Source of the DNA: Rifleibacterium sp035352635
GTDB taxonomy: Bacteria; Muiribacteriota; Ozemobacteria; Ozemobacterales; Ozemobacteraceae
Length of the DNA stretch: 30,579 bases
NCBI GenBank assembly: GCA_035352635.1
Contig: DAOPYA010000051.1
Coordinates: forward strand, 1 to 30,579
Direction of reading: 5' to 3'
This document shows positions 6,017 through 14,256 of this stretch, one piece after another; within the stretch, counting starts at the first letter, position 1; every line of letters begins with the position of its first letter. A model generated the notes under the pieces. That model worked only from the letters and a program-made list of their open reading frames with translations. It searched no databases and was not told where the DNA came from. The position numbers and the translations under genes are program-made.

Positions 6017-8769
6017 CCAGGCGCTCAGGATCTGCAATATTACTGGTTCTTGTCGCGATAGCGGTCATAGGCACACTTGCTCTCTGGTTTGTCAACTCAA
6101 AATCGCAGCGTGCCGGCTTTGCCAGATTCATGAGCGACGAAACGAAACTCGAATCCCTGGCCGAATCTGCCACTGAGTTTCTGCTGGCCAAATTTAAGGC
6201 ATCAATAAACAAACATGACTACTCTGATGACGTAACTGCCAGCATGTATCATTTAGTACGTCAGGCATTGCCGGTAAAATCGACAAAATCAGGTAGAAAT
6301 CACATTCTCGATGTAGAATCTGCCTTTAAGGTTTCCTCTGAAGACGTAAATCTGCTTGGAATCTACAAGTCAGCACTTGATCCTCTGGTGGTCTCTTATG
6401 GCTGGCAACCCTCAGACGTGACCTATGAAACCGAGATTTCCCTCGCAACAGCCGAAAACTTTGCTCCTAAAGACTCATACAAAGTATGTGGCATAGATTC
6501 GCCGCATCAGAAAGCAGAAGGCGGCTCGGCAAAGTTTCTTGATGCCAAAAATTCTGGCGAGCTGGTTGCAGAAAATGATGGCGACTTTGATTCTGCGCCT
6601 ATGTGGGCTCCCAGCAGCTGGTATATTTCATTTAATCTTCCGGTAATGGAAAGCCCCCACAAACATGAATTCGAAGGCACATGGAAGATTTCCGGTAACG
6701 GCGGTGCCGGTGAACTTACACAGCTCACAGATGCCAGGAAGGCAATTGAGCAGAAGCTGGCGAACCCCGATCTTACACCTGAAGAAAAAGCTGCTTTGCA
6801 ACAGGAGCTAAATGATGCCATTACTGAAATTGATAACTTCAAGACCAGTGGCAAGACTCTAAAGGTAACCGTTACAATAACCAAGAATGGGCCAGCCAAA
6901 TTTTCTACTCATTTTACCGGAAAAATTAAGGTAATGGGCATCACTTTTACCTTAAGCAGGGCTGGTCCATCGCTCGATATTAATGATGAGCTAAAAGAGC
7001 ACTGCGCGTTTTTAAAATGCATAGACGATATGAGTCAGCCGGTCAAGAGCCTGCGAAAACATGTTTTTGCCGACAGCAGTTTTTCAAAATTATATAAAGC
7101 CAATGAATTCGTGGCTCTGGCCAAAACAAGACTTGATGAAGTTAAGAAATACCAGAATACCGACACTGATACGCAAAAGTATGTCGAAAAAGGCACAATG
7201 CTGCAGTTCAAAACCACCGTCACCCTCAACCAGAAAGACAAAAAAACCTCAAAAACGCTGATATCGCAGTTACCGCTGAAAGTGACCGATGTGCAGCCAG
7301 TAGCTCCTGAGTATTCTTTTTTTGTGGCGAACTCAAACCTTCTTAGTGAGGGCACTTTGCCCGGTCTCGGTGGCAAAATAGATTTGAACGACTGGGAACC
7401 CACAGGCACCCCCGAAAAAGCCATCGGGCAGTTTATTGTTCACAACTATCCGGCAACCCTTGATAGCGGCAAAACCAAGGCAAACCTCGCTCCCCTGTTC
7501 AAAGACGCATGCCTCCCCGGAATGGTAAGAGTTAACGCCCAGACTTCAACGTCTGAAGAGGCTATGATACTGGGCACATTTGTCGGCACTTTTGATGAGC
7601 CAGAACTTACAGAACTGAATGCGATTGTTTCACCCAGCGGTGGCGAAGGAAATTCGGCTCAGGCCAATGACAGCAGAGGAAATCTTTTCCGAACGGAGCC
7701 ATCTTTTATCTGGCGAACCAAAGACGACTCTCTGGTTCCGGCCCCTTCGGTACATCACGAAATAGAACTACCGGTTCTCTTTACTGATGCAGATCTTGAC
7801 AGCAGTTCGCCGATCAGAGATATCCCCGATGCGGGTATTGCACAAATCGCAGGCTTTTTTAAGTCGAGTGCCTTCAACCTTCAAATGAAGCCGACTCTTC
7901 TATCTGGAAATGCCAACATGGAGTATCCCCTTGGAATAGCAATCGAAGGCCCGATCAACCGCATTTTTTCACGTATCCGTGTACAGGTCAGGCCATTCGC
8001 TCATGCAAGTCTGAGCGGAGTTATAGATCTGACACGTATTCGCTACAACTACGAACACAGCAGCAAATACTCAGACAATCAGCCGCGTGACTTCAACACC
8101 CCCCCTCAAGGGAAACCCGCCAGATACGGAATGCACAAATACAAACCGGTAATTGATAACAAAGTCTGGAATTCAAACACCGACTACAAATACATGCCGA
8201 TGAATTGTTACTCAACTTTTCAATATGCCAAAAAAGCCAGCAGATTTTATTCCAATGCAGCTGATTTTGTGGCTGATATGGGCAAGGCTGTTGATAAAGG
8301 CGGTCTGAAGAATTCTGATGGCAGCATTATGGTTAATGGCGTGTATTTCATAGACGGAGAACTGAGCCTTGGCGGGCAAAAATTTAAAGGCAACGGCCTG
8401 ATCGTCGCAAAAGGCACCATAAAAATCAACGGAAACATTACCAGGGCTGATGACAACACGACACTCGGGCTGATCGCCAGAAGAAGCTTCATTCACTTTG
8501 GTCCATCTTGCAGCAGAGTTGAGGCAGCCTGTTTTTCAAATGAAGCTCCCTTCTCAAGTGGGCAAAAACTTCATATCGATGGCAATCTTGTAACAAATGA
8601 TTTTAAAAGAACAAACCTATTAGACGTTCATGTGTGTTATAATTCGAAGGCATGCTCGGTAAGTCCTCTGGGCACGCTTCGCAACTTGGGAAAATTTGAA
8701 CCAAAACGTTATTGGGTATCAGCCGCAGATAACTGGGCAAAAACTTTTTATGAAAAAAAACCGAATTAG
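6013..8769 (+). CDS. Large PilX/GspK-like minor pilin protein (918 residues)
   Basis: The N-terminus (MTRRSGSAILLVLVAIAVIG) has the basic leader, Gly and long hydrophobic helix of type IV pilin-like proteins. If cleaved after G6, position 5 is Leu rather than Glu, as is usual for GspK/PilX-type proteins, followed by a helical LESLAESATEFLLAKFK stretch. The middle (about 200-700) is a long extracytoplasmic region I cannot assign; residues about 245-280 look like a coiled coil. The C-terminal part (about 775-860) has short repeated turns such as IDGELSLGG and IVAKGTIKINGNI, the beta-solenoid-like pattern seen in the C-terminal part of PilX-family pilus assembly proteins. GspK is usually near 300-350 residues, so this one is about three times longer. 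It overlaps both neighbours (ATGA upstream, 20 bp downstream). Role: probably tip or initiation subunit of a pseudopilus or pilus. Confidence 0.75.
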   Translation: MTRRSGSAILLVLVAIAVIGTLALWFVNSKSQRAGFARFMSDETKLESLAESATEFLLAKFKASINKHDYSDDVTASMYHLVRQALPVKSTKSGRNHILDVESAFKVSSEDVNLLGIYKSALDPLVVSYGWQPSDVTYETEISLATAENFAPKDSYKVCGIDSPHQKAEGGSAKFLDAKNSGELVAENDGDFDSAPMWAPSSWYISFNLPVMESPHKHEFEGTWKISGNGGAGELTQLTDARKAIEQKLANPDLTPEEKAALQQELNDAITEIDNFKTSGKTLKVTVTITKNGPAKFSTHFTGKIKVMGITFTLSRAGPSLDINDELKEHCAFLKCIDDMSQPVKSLRKHVFADSSFSKLYKANEFVALAKTRLDEVKKYQNTDTDTQKYVEKGTMLQFKTTVTLNQKDKKTSKTLISQLPLKVTDVQPVAPEYSFFVANSNLLSEGTLPGLGGKIDLNDWEPTGTPEKAIGQFIVHNYPATLDSGKTKANLAPLFKDACLPGMVRVNAQTSTSEEAMILGTFVGTFDEPELTELNAIVSPSGGEGNSAQANDSRGNLFRTEPSFIWRTKDDSLVPAPSVHHEIELPVLFTDADLDSSSPIRDIPDAGIAQIAGFFKSSAFNLQMKPTLLSGNANMEYPLGIAIEGPINRIFSRIRVQVRPFAHASLSGVIDLTRIRYNYEHSSKYSDNQPRDFNTPPQGKPARYGMHKYKPVIDNKVWNSNTDYKYMPMNCYSTFQYAKKASRFYSNAADFVADMGKAVDKGGLKNSDGSIMVNGVYFIDGELSLGGQKFKGNGLIVAKGTIKINGNITRADDNTTLGLIARRSFIHFGPSCSRVEAACFSNEAPFSSGQKLHIDGNLVTNDFKRTNLLDVHVCYNSKACSVSPLGTLRNLGKFEPKRYWVSAADNWAKTFYEKKPN

Positions 8770-9199
8770 CATAAAGCGTGGGCTGAGCCTGGTCGAAATC
8801 GTAGCGGCAATTCTGGTTTTTTCAGTGGCTGTAATTCCGCTTTATTACGCGATGTCATATGGCGCCAAAGAAGACATACATATTGATAAAGTTGCCGTAG
8901 CGGATAAAATTCTCAGTTCATTCAGAGATGAGATCAAAAACATGGATTTCAAAACCGTTGCAGGTCTGTATGGCTCAGCCAGAACCTACAAAGGAACCGA
9001 GGACATGACCCCAAACACCTTTAAAGAGTTTCTCAAAGAAAAAGAAAAATATAAAGACTTCGAATTTGAAGTCGAGACACTGAAACAAGACTCTCCGATA
9101 GAGTCCATTTCCTTCAAAGCAATGGTCACCTGGACTGCAGAAGCGACCAAAGGTGAGCGCAGGTTAGCGTTTGTAAAGGTTAACACTCTTGCGCCATGA
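8750..9199 (+). CDS. GspI/PilV-like minor pseudopilin
   Basis: This 149-residue protein has a class III prepilin signal: basic leader MKKNRISIKR, then G11 followed by LSLVE, with the conserved Glu at mature position 5, and a hydrophobic helix to about residue 34. A small C-terminal domain follows (about 60-149). The open frame extends to a TTG at 8696, but ATG 8750 gives the correct short prepilin leader. It overlaps the previous gene by 20 bp and its stop overlaps the next start (ATGA). Length and order (large K/X-like, then I/V-like, then J/W-like) fit a minor pseudopilin set processed by a prepilin peptidase that lies elsewhere. Whether it belongs to a secretion system or a pilus cannot be told from this window. 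Confidence 0.82.
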   Translation: MKKNRISIKRGLSLVEIVAAILVFSVAVIPLYYAMSYGAKEDIHIDKVAVADKILSSFRDEIKNMDFKTVAGLYGSARTYKGTEDMTPNTFKEFLKEKEKYKDFEFEVETLKQDSPIESISFKAMVTWTAEATKGERRLAFVKVNTLAP

Positions 9200-9873
9200 A
9201 TAACTGCAAACTCAGGCTTGGCGTCACGCTTGTAGAGGCACTTATTGGACTGTTCCTGATATCTATTATGGGGCTTGCCTTACAAAAAATGACAAGCAGT
9301 GCGTTGAGAACCTCGGCAATTTCAGAAGCCCGGGGTACATTACGACAAAATGCGCAAATTGCCATGCGCCAGCTTGAAAGAGACATTGCCAGTTCAAGGG
9401 TGAAAGCTGAGAATCCTGACGCGTCACCAAAAGACAGAAAATACATCCACACCATTGAGGTACCGGGCGGAAACACACCCATTTGCATGGAAATTCCAGA
9501 AGAGACCGGTGATGATGAAACCAGGCTCTTTGATATCGACAAAGAAAAAGACGGAAAAGATTATATCAAAGTAACCTATTCCATAAATAACGGCGCTTTA
9601 ATGCGCAATGACACTAAAACGACAACGCGCGTCGCCAACCACATCAAGTCGATTATTCCAGGGGATTACTCCAGCACTGCCGGCATCGAGACTACCTATG
9701 ACGGAAAAGTCACTATACGACTTACCGCAGCCATGATTCCTGATGGAGTTCAAAAAGAAATTGAACACGTTGAAGAGGCCATAATTGCCATCAAGCAATT
9801 GCAAATAAAAAACCTTGATGGCGATGAAAGCAATAGAAATCGCAACTGGCAGCAAAGGCTAAAAGATTTTTAA
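9196..9873 (+). CDS. GspJ/PilW-like minor pseudopilin
   Basis: This 225-residue protein starts with leader MNNCKLRLG, then VTLVE with Glu at mature position 5, and a hydrophobic helix to about residue 30. The next stretch (SEARGTLRQNAQIAMRQLER, about 46-65) is the 'remove leader, then R-x-x-A-x-x-A-x-R-x-L-E-R-D' helix typical of GspJ/PilW proteins. The rest (about 70-225) is a beta-rich extracytoplasmic domain without further motifs I can name. Its ATG overlaps the previous stop. It is the last pseudopilin; the antiporter gene follows after 40 bp with its own Shine-Dalgarno and no terminator between, so read-through is possible. Confidence 0.82.
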   Translation: MNNCKLRLGVTLVEALIGLFLISIMGLALQKMTSSALRTSAISEARGTLRQNAQIAMRQLERDIASSRVKAENPDASPKDRKYIHTIEVPGGNTPICMEIPEETGDDETRLFDIDKEKDGKDYIKVTYSINNGALMRNDTKTTTRVANHIKSIIPGDYSSTAGIETTYDGKVTIRLTAAMIPDGVQKEIEHVEEAIIAIKQLQIKNLDGDESNRNRNWQQRLKDF

Positions 9874-9913
9874 ATTCCCCTGATCTCACTTAACCTCAAT
9901 CAAGGATGGCGCA

Positions 9914-12088
9914 ATGCAAAACATCAAGCTGACGATTGTCTTTTTCCTTGCCTTTTTTCTTATTACAAACGTCTCAAACGCTCAAATCAGCATCAAAGCA
10001 CCGAATTTTGTTCTAAACGGGGTGAAATCAGACTACGAAATCAGTGGTCTTGATGAAAGTAGCGACAAGGCCATCCAATACAAAATTGCGGCGAACAATC
10101 AGACAATAGAGTCCGGTGTCTCTCTGCCCAAAGATATCAAAACCATCAAATTCGCAATTCCGACCTGCGGAACCAGCGAACTGACCTTTACGGTTGGCGA
10201 CCAGACCGCATCAGCCCGGGTAAGATGTATACCCGGCTGGTTGTCGATTCTTCCGCCGGTATTGGCAATAATACTCGCTCTCATAACCCGCGAGGTAATC
10301 AGCTCGCTTTTTTTAGGTACGGTAATTGGAGCGACCTTTGTTTTTTCGTATAATCCTTTCATCGGGTTTCTGAGAACTCTCGACAAGTATCTTCTCGGAT
10401 CAGTCGCCGACACTGCACACTCAGCCATCATCATTTTTTCTCTCTGCCTTGGCGGGATGATCGGCGTCGTAAACCGCACCGGGGGCATGCAAGGAATCGT
10501 GAACCTGATTTCACGTATGGTCAAGGGTCCGCGCAGCGCTCAGCTTGCAACCTGGGCGATGGGCGTTATCATCTTTTTCGACGATTACGCCAACACGCTG
10601 ATCGTAGGTAATTCGATGCGACCGGTCACCGACAAGAACAAAATTTCCCGTGAGAAGCTGAGTTATATCGTTGACTCAACATCGGCGCCAGTTGCCGGGA
10701 TAGCAGTGCTTTCGACCTGGATCGGTTACGAAATCGGCCTGATTCGCGAAGCATTCGTTAATCTCGGAATCCCTGAAACCAATTTTTATGGCGTTTTTCT
10801 TCAGACGCTGCCGTTCAGATTCTACTGCCTTCTGACGCTTTTCTTCGGGTTTATTATCGCCTTTTCCCGCCGCGATTTCGGCCCGATGCTCAAAGCCGAG
10901 CAGCGCTCATTCCATGAAGGAAAGATTCTCGCCGACACGGCGCGGCCAATCAGCAGCCCTGAATCGGCCGCCCCTGAATTACCGGCTGAGATGCCGAAAC
11001 GCTGGTATAACGCCGCGATTCCTATCGCCATCGTAATTATCGGCACTTTTGTCGGGCTGCTTGGTGATGGCGGCATGTATTCTCCGCATTACCATATTCA
11101 GCAGGCTGCAACCGGTGAGCTCCAGGGCGGAACAAACCTTAACGTCATTGCTGTTTCCATAGACAGTCGAACCATGACTGTTTCAGGCGAAGACTATAGT
11201 TTTGCCCGACTAAATTTTGACGAAAAAACCGCCATAGACGGGAAAAGTGGACAGGACGCTTTTAACGCACTCTCTCAGTTGAAGGAAGGCGAAGTTATCA
11301 AAGCGGTTCTTACAGATTCAACAATGACCTTTTCTGAAAAAGCGAGGTCGGCATTCAGCGGGGCTGATTCCACAAGAGTACTTATCTGGGTAAGTGTTCT
11401 TGGCTCGATGATTGCGATACTTCTTGGCTGGGTACAGGGCCTGATCAACCTTGAAACCGGTCTGAAGGCATGGGTAGACGGTGCGAGAACCCTTATTATG
11501 GCAGTAATTATCATGACTCTTGCCTGGTCGATCAACGCCGTCTGTACCGAACTCGGTACTGCCCACTGGGTTGTGGCCATGGTTACTGAGGTCGTTCCAT
11601 ACTGGATGTTGCCGACGATCATTTTCATCATCGCCTGTTTGATTTCATTTGCCACCGGAACGAGCTGGGGTACAATGGCGATTCTGCTGCCAATAAGCAT
11701 TCCCCTGGCCTATCATCTTAATCTTCAGCATTATCAGGCAAACATTGCCAATCTGCCGAACGCCCCTGAAATGATGGTTTTTGTCAAGCAGTCACTGCTT
11801 CTCTCGATTGGTGCGGTTCTCGAAGGCTCAATCTTCGGCGATCACTGCAGTCCGATTTCAGACACAACGATCATGTCTTCTATGGCCTCAGGCTCTGATC
11901 ATATCGACCATGTCAAAACCCAGGCTCCTTATGCTGCGGTTGTCGCACTGGTAGCAATCGTGCTCTGTTACATCCCGGCCGGCCTCGGCGCTTCGCCCTT
12001 CCTCATGATTCCGGTTTCGATGGTTTTTCTTGGCGGTTTTCTGTTTATTTTTGGACGTGACCCTGAAAAAAGTATACAAAGTGCTTGA
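9914..12088 (+). CDS. NhaC-family Na+/H+ antiporter with extra periplasmic domain
   Basis: The 724-residue protein carries the NhaC-family core: FFDDYANTLIVGNSMRP (221-237), STSAPVAGIAVLSTWIG (255-271), SFATGTSWGTMAILLPI (578-594) and GDHCSPISDTTIMSS (642-656), spread over about ten to twelve membrane helices. NhaC proteins exchange Na+ (or carry organic solutes) for protons across the inner membrane. Two additions are unusual: a cleavable-looking signal peptide (1-23, SNA before Q24) with a beta-rich domain of about 80 residues (24-105), and a soluble insertion of about 100 residues (384-485) between membrane segments. AAGGA at 9902-9906 supports the ATG at 9914. The stop overlaps the -35 box of the infC promoter. 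The transported ion is inferred from the family and not visible. Confidence 0.85.
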   Translation: MQNIKLTIVFFLAFFLITNVSNAQISIKAPNFVLNGVKSDYEISGLDESSDKAIQYKIAANNQTIESGVSLPKDIKTIKFAIPTCGTSELTFTVGDQTASARVRCIPGWLSILPPVLAIILALITREVISSLFLGTVIGATFVFSYNPFIGFLRTLDKYLLGSVADTAHSAIIIFSLCLGGMIGVVNRTGGMQGIVNLISRMVKGPRSAQLATWAMGVIIFFDDYANTLIVGNSMRPVTDKNKISREKLSYIVDSTSAPVAGIAVLSTWIGYEIGLIREAFVNLGIPETNFYGVFLQTLPFRFYCLLTLFFGFIIAFSRRDFGPMLKAEQRSFHEGKILADTARPISSPESAAPELPAEMPKRWYNAAIPIAIVIIGTFVGLLGDGGMYSPHYHIQQAATGELQGGTNLNVIAVSIDSRTMTVSGEDYSFARLNFDEKTAIDGKSGQDAFNALSQLKEGEVIKAVLTDSTMTFSEKARSAFSGADSTRVLIWVSVLGSMIAILLGWVQGLINLETGLKAWVDGARTLIMAVIIMTLAWSINAVCTELGTAHWVVAMVTEVVPYWMLPTIIFIIACLISFATGTSWGTMAILLPISIPLAYHLNLQHYQANIANLPNAPEMMVFVKQSLLLSIGAVLEGSIFGDHCSPISDTTIMSSMASGSDHIDHVKTQAPYAAVVALVAIVLCYIPAGLGASPFLMIPVSMVFLGGFLFIFGRDPEKSIQSA

Positions 12089-12113
12089 CTTGCCGGGTGG
12101 GGTTTGCTAACAT
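12085..12113 (+). promoter_or_regulatory. Promoter of infC-rpmI-rplT
   Basis: TTGACT (12085-12090), exactly 17 bp, then TAACAT (12108-12113) with an extended TGC just before it (12105-12107). Expected start of transcription is about 12119-12121. The -35 contains the stop codon of the antiporter gene. Confidence 0.82.
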
Positions 12114-12242
12114 CATAGAACAGCAAGCAGGATTGATTCCTCACCTTAAGCTCAAGCAAAAAGGTTAGCCCCGCAAGGGGTACATGAATCGCAATGTTCA
12201 TGGAGTAGCATCTTGCTGCTCCATTTTTATTTTTCCGGAGGT
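12114..12242 (+). promoter_or_regulatory. Structured infC leader, probable attenuator
   Basis: The leader of about 120 nt holds a GCCCC-GCAA-GGGGT hairpin (12168-12181), a CATGAA-N8-TTCATG hairpin (12183-12202) and the terminator hairpin listed separately. The heptamer CAGCAAG (12121-12127), at the predicted 5' end, is complementary to CTTGCTG (12212-12218) inside the terminator, so an alternative long-range pairing could block terminator formation. The CATGAA hairpin also shares two bases with the terminator stem. Leader control by ribosomal protein L20 or by IF3 is known for this operon in other bacteria; which ligand acts here is inference. Confidence 0.6.
12201..12234 (+). terminator. Intrinsic terminator inside the infC leader
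   Basis: TGGAGTAGCA (12201-12210), loop TCT, TGCTGCTCCA (12214-12223) form a 10-bp stem with a single G-U pair, followed by TTTTTATTTTT. It lies between the infC promoter and the infC Shine-Dalgarno, so transcription must read through it to express the operon. It could also terminate read-through from the antiporter gene. Confidence 0.8.
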
Positions 12243-12764
12243 ATGAGTATCAAAGGTACTGTACGCATCAACAGAAGGATTAGGGTTCCGCAGGTTCGCC
12301 TGGTCGATGAAAACGGCGGCATGGTCGGTGTCGTAAACACCAGCGACGCCGTTGTAATGGCTGAAGAGCGGGGCTTTGACCTGGTAGAAGTAGCCCCAGC
12401 GGCGAATCCGCCCGTTTGCAGACTCATGGACTTTGGTCAATACAAGTATGAACTTACTAAAAAAGCCAAAGAAGCCAAGAAAAAGCAGAAAGTCATCAAG
12501 CTGAAAGAAGTCAAAGTTCGCCCGAAAACTGATGAAGGCGATCTTCAGACCAAATGCAACAACATCAAGAAATTTCTTGATGAGGGTGACAAGGTAAAGG
12601 TTTCCGTTTCCTTCAGGGGCCGAGAACGCGCCCATATCGAAGTTGGCTATAAAGTCGTCGAAAGAATGAAAGTTATTCTTGGTGAAGACGCCGATATCGA
12701 AAAAGATGCCGCACAGGAAGGCAACGCCATAACCATGATTCTCTTCAGAACCCGGAAGAAGTAG
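12243..12764 (+). CDS. infC: Translation initiation factor IF-3
   Basis: The 173-residue protein has the IF-3 N domain (RINRRIRVPQVRLVDENGG, about 8-26; then NPPVCRLMDFGQYKYE near 56-71), a basic linker helix (KKAKEAKKKQK) and the C domain (KEVKVRPKTDEGDLQTK, GDKVKVSVSFRGRE, ending in a short RTRKK tail). IF-3 binds the 30S subunit, checks start codon and tRNA, and prevents 70S formation. GGAGG (12237-12241) is only 1 nt from the ATG at 12243, but 7 nt from an in-frame ATC at 12249; infC is known in some bacteria to use AUU or AUC. The exact start is therefore uncertain by two codons. A TTG at 12213 opens the frame further upstream but falls inside the terminator hairpin. First gene of infC-rpmI-rplT. 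Confidence 0.96.
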   Translation: MSIKGTVRINRRIRVPQVRLVDENGGMVGVVNTSDAVVMAEERGFDLVEVAPAANPPVCRLMDFGQYKYELTKKAKEAKKKQKVIKLKEVKVRPKTDEGDLQTKCNNIKKFLDEGDKVKVSVSFRGRERAHIEVGYKVVERMKVILGEDADIEKDAAQEGNAITMILFRTRKK

Positions 12765-12791
12765 CCATACTGCCATCAGGAGGAAAGTATT

Positions 12792-12989
12792 ATGCCGAAA
12801 ATGAAAACTCATCGCGGTGCTGCAAAACGCATCAAAAGAACAGGTTCCGGTGCGTTCAGACGTTACAAAGCTTATGGCAGCCACATTCTGACCAAGAAGT
12901 CTAGCAAACGCAAAAGAGGCTATCGCCAGTCTGCCAATTGCGAACCGGGCAATGAACATGCTCTGAAAGTAATGTTGCCGTACTCCTGA
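12792..12989 (+). CDS. rpmI: 50S ribosomal protein L35
   Basis: The 65-residue basic protein begins MPKMKTHRGAAKRIKRTGSG, the standard L35 N-terminus, and keeps the length of the family. It continues with a Lys/Arg-rich core (KSSKRKRGYRQ). AGGAGG lies about 8 bp before the ATG. It sits 27 bp after infC and 51 bp before rplT, the conserved order of this operon. L35 is a late-assembling component of the large subunit. Confidence 0.97.
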   Translation: MPKMKTHRGAAKRIKRTGSGAFRRYKAYGSHILTKKSSKRKRGYRQSANCEPGNEHALKVMLPYS

Positions 12990-13040
12990 CCCAGTGTCGA
13001 GAGTAACTGGGATTAATTAAATTATCAGGAGGTTATCACC

Positions 13041-13394
13041 ATGTCACGTTCCAAGAGTTCAAGTAACGCAAGACGCAAAGAACAGAAGCTTTTCCGCAGA
13101 ACCAAGGGTTTCTGGGGAGCTCATAATAATGTTAAGAAGGTCGCCAAGCAGGCAGTTCTGCACGCTCTCGACCATTCATTCAGTGATCGCCGCAAACGCA
13201 CCCGTGAATTTAGACGTCTCTGGATCACGAGAATCAACGCTGCCTGCCGCATCAACGAAATGACATACAGCTGTTTTATCTGTGGTCTGAAGAAAGCCGG
13301 AATCGAACTGAACCGCAAGGTTCTTGCCGACCTGGCCGTTCGCGACCCCCAGGCCTTCACTGGCATCGTACAGATGGCCAAAAAAGTAGCCTGA
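13041..13394 (+). CDS. rplT: 50S ribosomal protein L20
   Basis: The 117-residue protein is L20: basic N-terminal extension (ARRKEQKLFRRTKGFWGAH), then HALDHSFSDRRKRTREFRRL and WITRINAACR, the core motifs, and a C-terminal domain with LNRKVLADLAVRDPQAF. The first ten residues (MSRSKSSSNA) differ from the usual MPRVKRG-type start. AGGAGG at a good distance precedes the ATG. L20 binds 23S rRNA early in assembly and is the autogenous repressor of this operon in several bacteria, which is relevant to the structured leader upstream of infC. Confidence 0.97.
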   Translation: MSRSKSSSNARRKEQKLFRRTKGFWGAHNNVKKVAKQAVLHALDHSFSDRRKRTREFRRLWITRINAACRINEMTYSCFICGLKKAGIELNRKVLADLAVRDPQAFTGIVQMAKKVA

Positions 13395-13408
13395 TTCTGA
13401 TCAGACAC

Positions 13409-13440
13409 AACACCCGGGGAACGCACCCGGGTGTTTTTTA
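13409..13440 (+). terminator. Intrinsic terminator after rplT
   Basis: AACACCCGGG (13409-13418) and CCCGGGTGTT (13426-13435) form a perfect 10-bp stem around a 7-nt loop, followed by a T-run. It ends the infC-rpmI-rplT transcript 15 bp after the rplT stop. Confidence 0.92.
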
Positions 13441-13453
13441 TTGGGGAATTTAA

Positions 13454-14227
13454 TTGAAGCAGATTGAATCAAAAGCAAATCAGCAGTTCAAATGGGCCCT
13501 GAAGGTATTTTCAGGGCGCAGCGACGAGAAACTGCTGCTGGTTGAAGGGCATAAACTTCTTGATGAAGCCTTAAAATCAGGGGCTACCCCTGAAATGGTC
13601 TTCGTCGAAGATGCCCGGGCGCTGCGCGACAAGCATGAATTAGAGCGGTTTTGCTATCAGATTGGCCGGGAAATGTATCGCGAGCTATCAAGCGTGCAGA
13701 ACCCGGCTGAAATAATTGCCTTTCTGGTTCCTCCGCCCTCCGTGGCTCTTGATGAGGCTCTGGGGTCGGCTGGCATGATTCTGGTGCTCGACCGCCTTCA
13801 AGACCCCGGAAACATTGGGACAATAATGCGCAGCAGTGAAGCGATGGGGGTCGATCTGCTGGTGATGCTTAAAGGGTGTTGCAGCCAATACAATCACAAG
13901 CTGATCAGAGCCGCCATGGGCTCGAGCTTCAGATTGCCGGTGGCCGCTGAAATTGCTGCGCCAGAACTTTTTAAACTGCTGCAAAAAAATAAAATAACCT
14001 CAATCTGCGCTGACATGCATGGGCAACCGCTGCCTGATTTCATTTTTCCGCAGCGCTGCGCCCTTTTTCTCGGCCAGGAAGGTCAGGGGCTTGCCGAAGA
14101 AATTTTGCACGAATGCAACAGCAGACTTGCAATACCCATGCAAGGACAGGTAGAATCACTGAACGTTGCCACCTCGGCAGCAATCTGCCTGTATGAGTGG
14201 GCAAGGGTTCGCCGCCCCAAGGGTTGA
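13454..14227 (+). CDS. TrmH/SpoU-family RNA 2'-O-methyltransferase
   Basis: The 257-residue protein has an N-terminal substrate-binding domain (KLLLVEGHKLLDEAL, about 27-41) and a C-terminal SPOUT knot. Motif 1 is VLDRLQDPGNIGTIMRSSEA (111-130, with N120 and R126), motif 2 is FLGQEGQGL (205-213) and motif 3 is IPMQGQVESLNVATSAAI (227-244). Such enzymes use SAM to methylate a ribose in rRNA or tRNA; the target nucleotide is not predictable. The start is a TTG at 13454, with GGGGA 6 bp upstream and no better ATG. It follows the rplT terminator closely and precedes pheS by 29 bp, a common neighbourhood for TrmH-family genes. Confidence 0.9.
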   Translation: MKQIESKANQQFKWALKVFSGRSDEKLLLVEGHKLLDEALKSGATPEMVFVEDARALRDKHELERFCYQIGREMYRELSSVQNPAEIIAFLVPPPSVALDEALGSAGMILVLDRLQDPGNIGTIMRSSEAMGVDLLVMLKGCCSQYNHKLIRAAMGSSFRLPVAAEIAAPELFKLLQKNKITSICADMHGQPLPDFIFPQRCALFLGQEGQGLAEEILHECNSRLAIPMQGQVESLNVATSAAICLYEWARVRRPKG

Positions 14228-14256
14228 ATGATCATACAATTTCTGAAGGAGAGCAA

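Noticed and set aside
12198..12959. Minus-strand frame of 253 codons
   Set aside because: It is antisense to infC and rpmI, which are certain; the hydrophobic translation is a by-product of their Lys/Arg/Glu codons.
14228..14256. T-box or Phe attenuator before pheS
   Set aside because: Only 29 bp separate the methyltransferase gene from pheS, too short for either, with no Phe-rich leader peptide or terminator.
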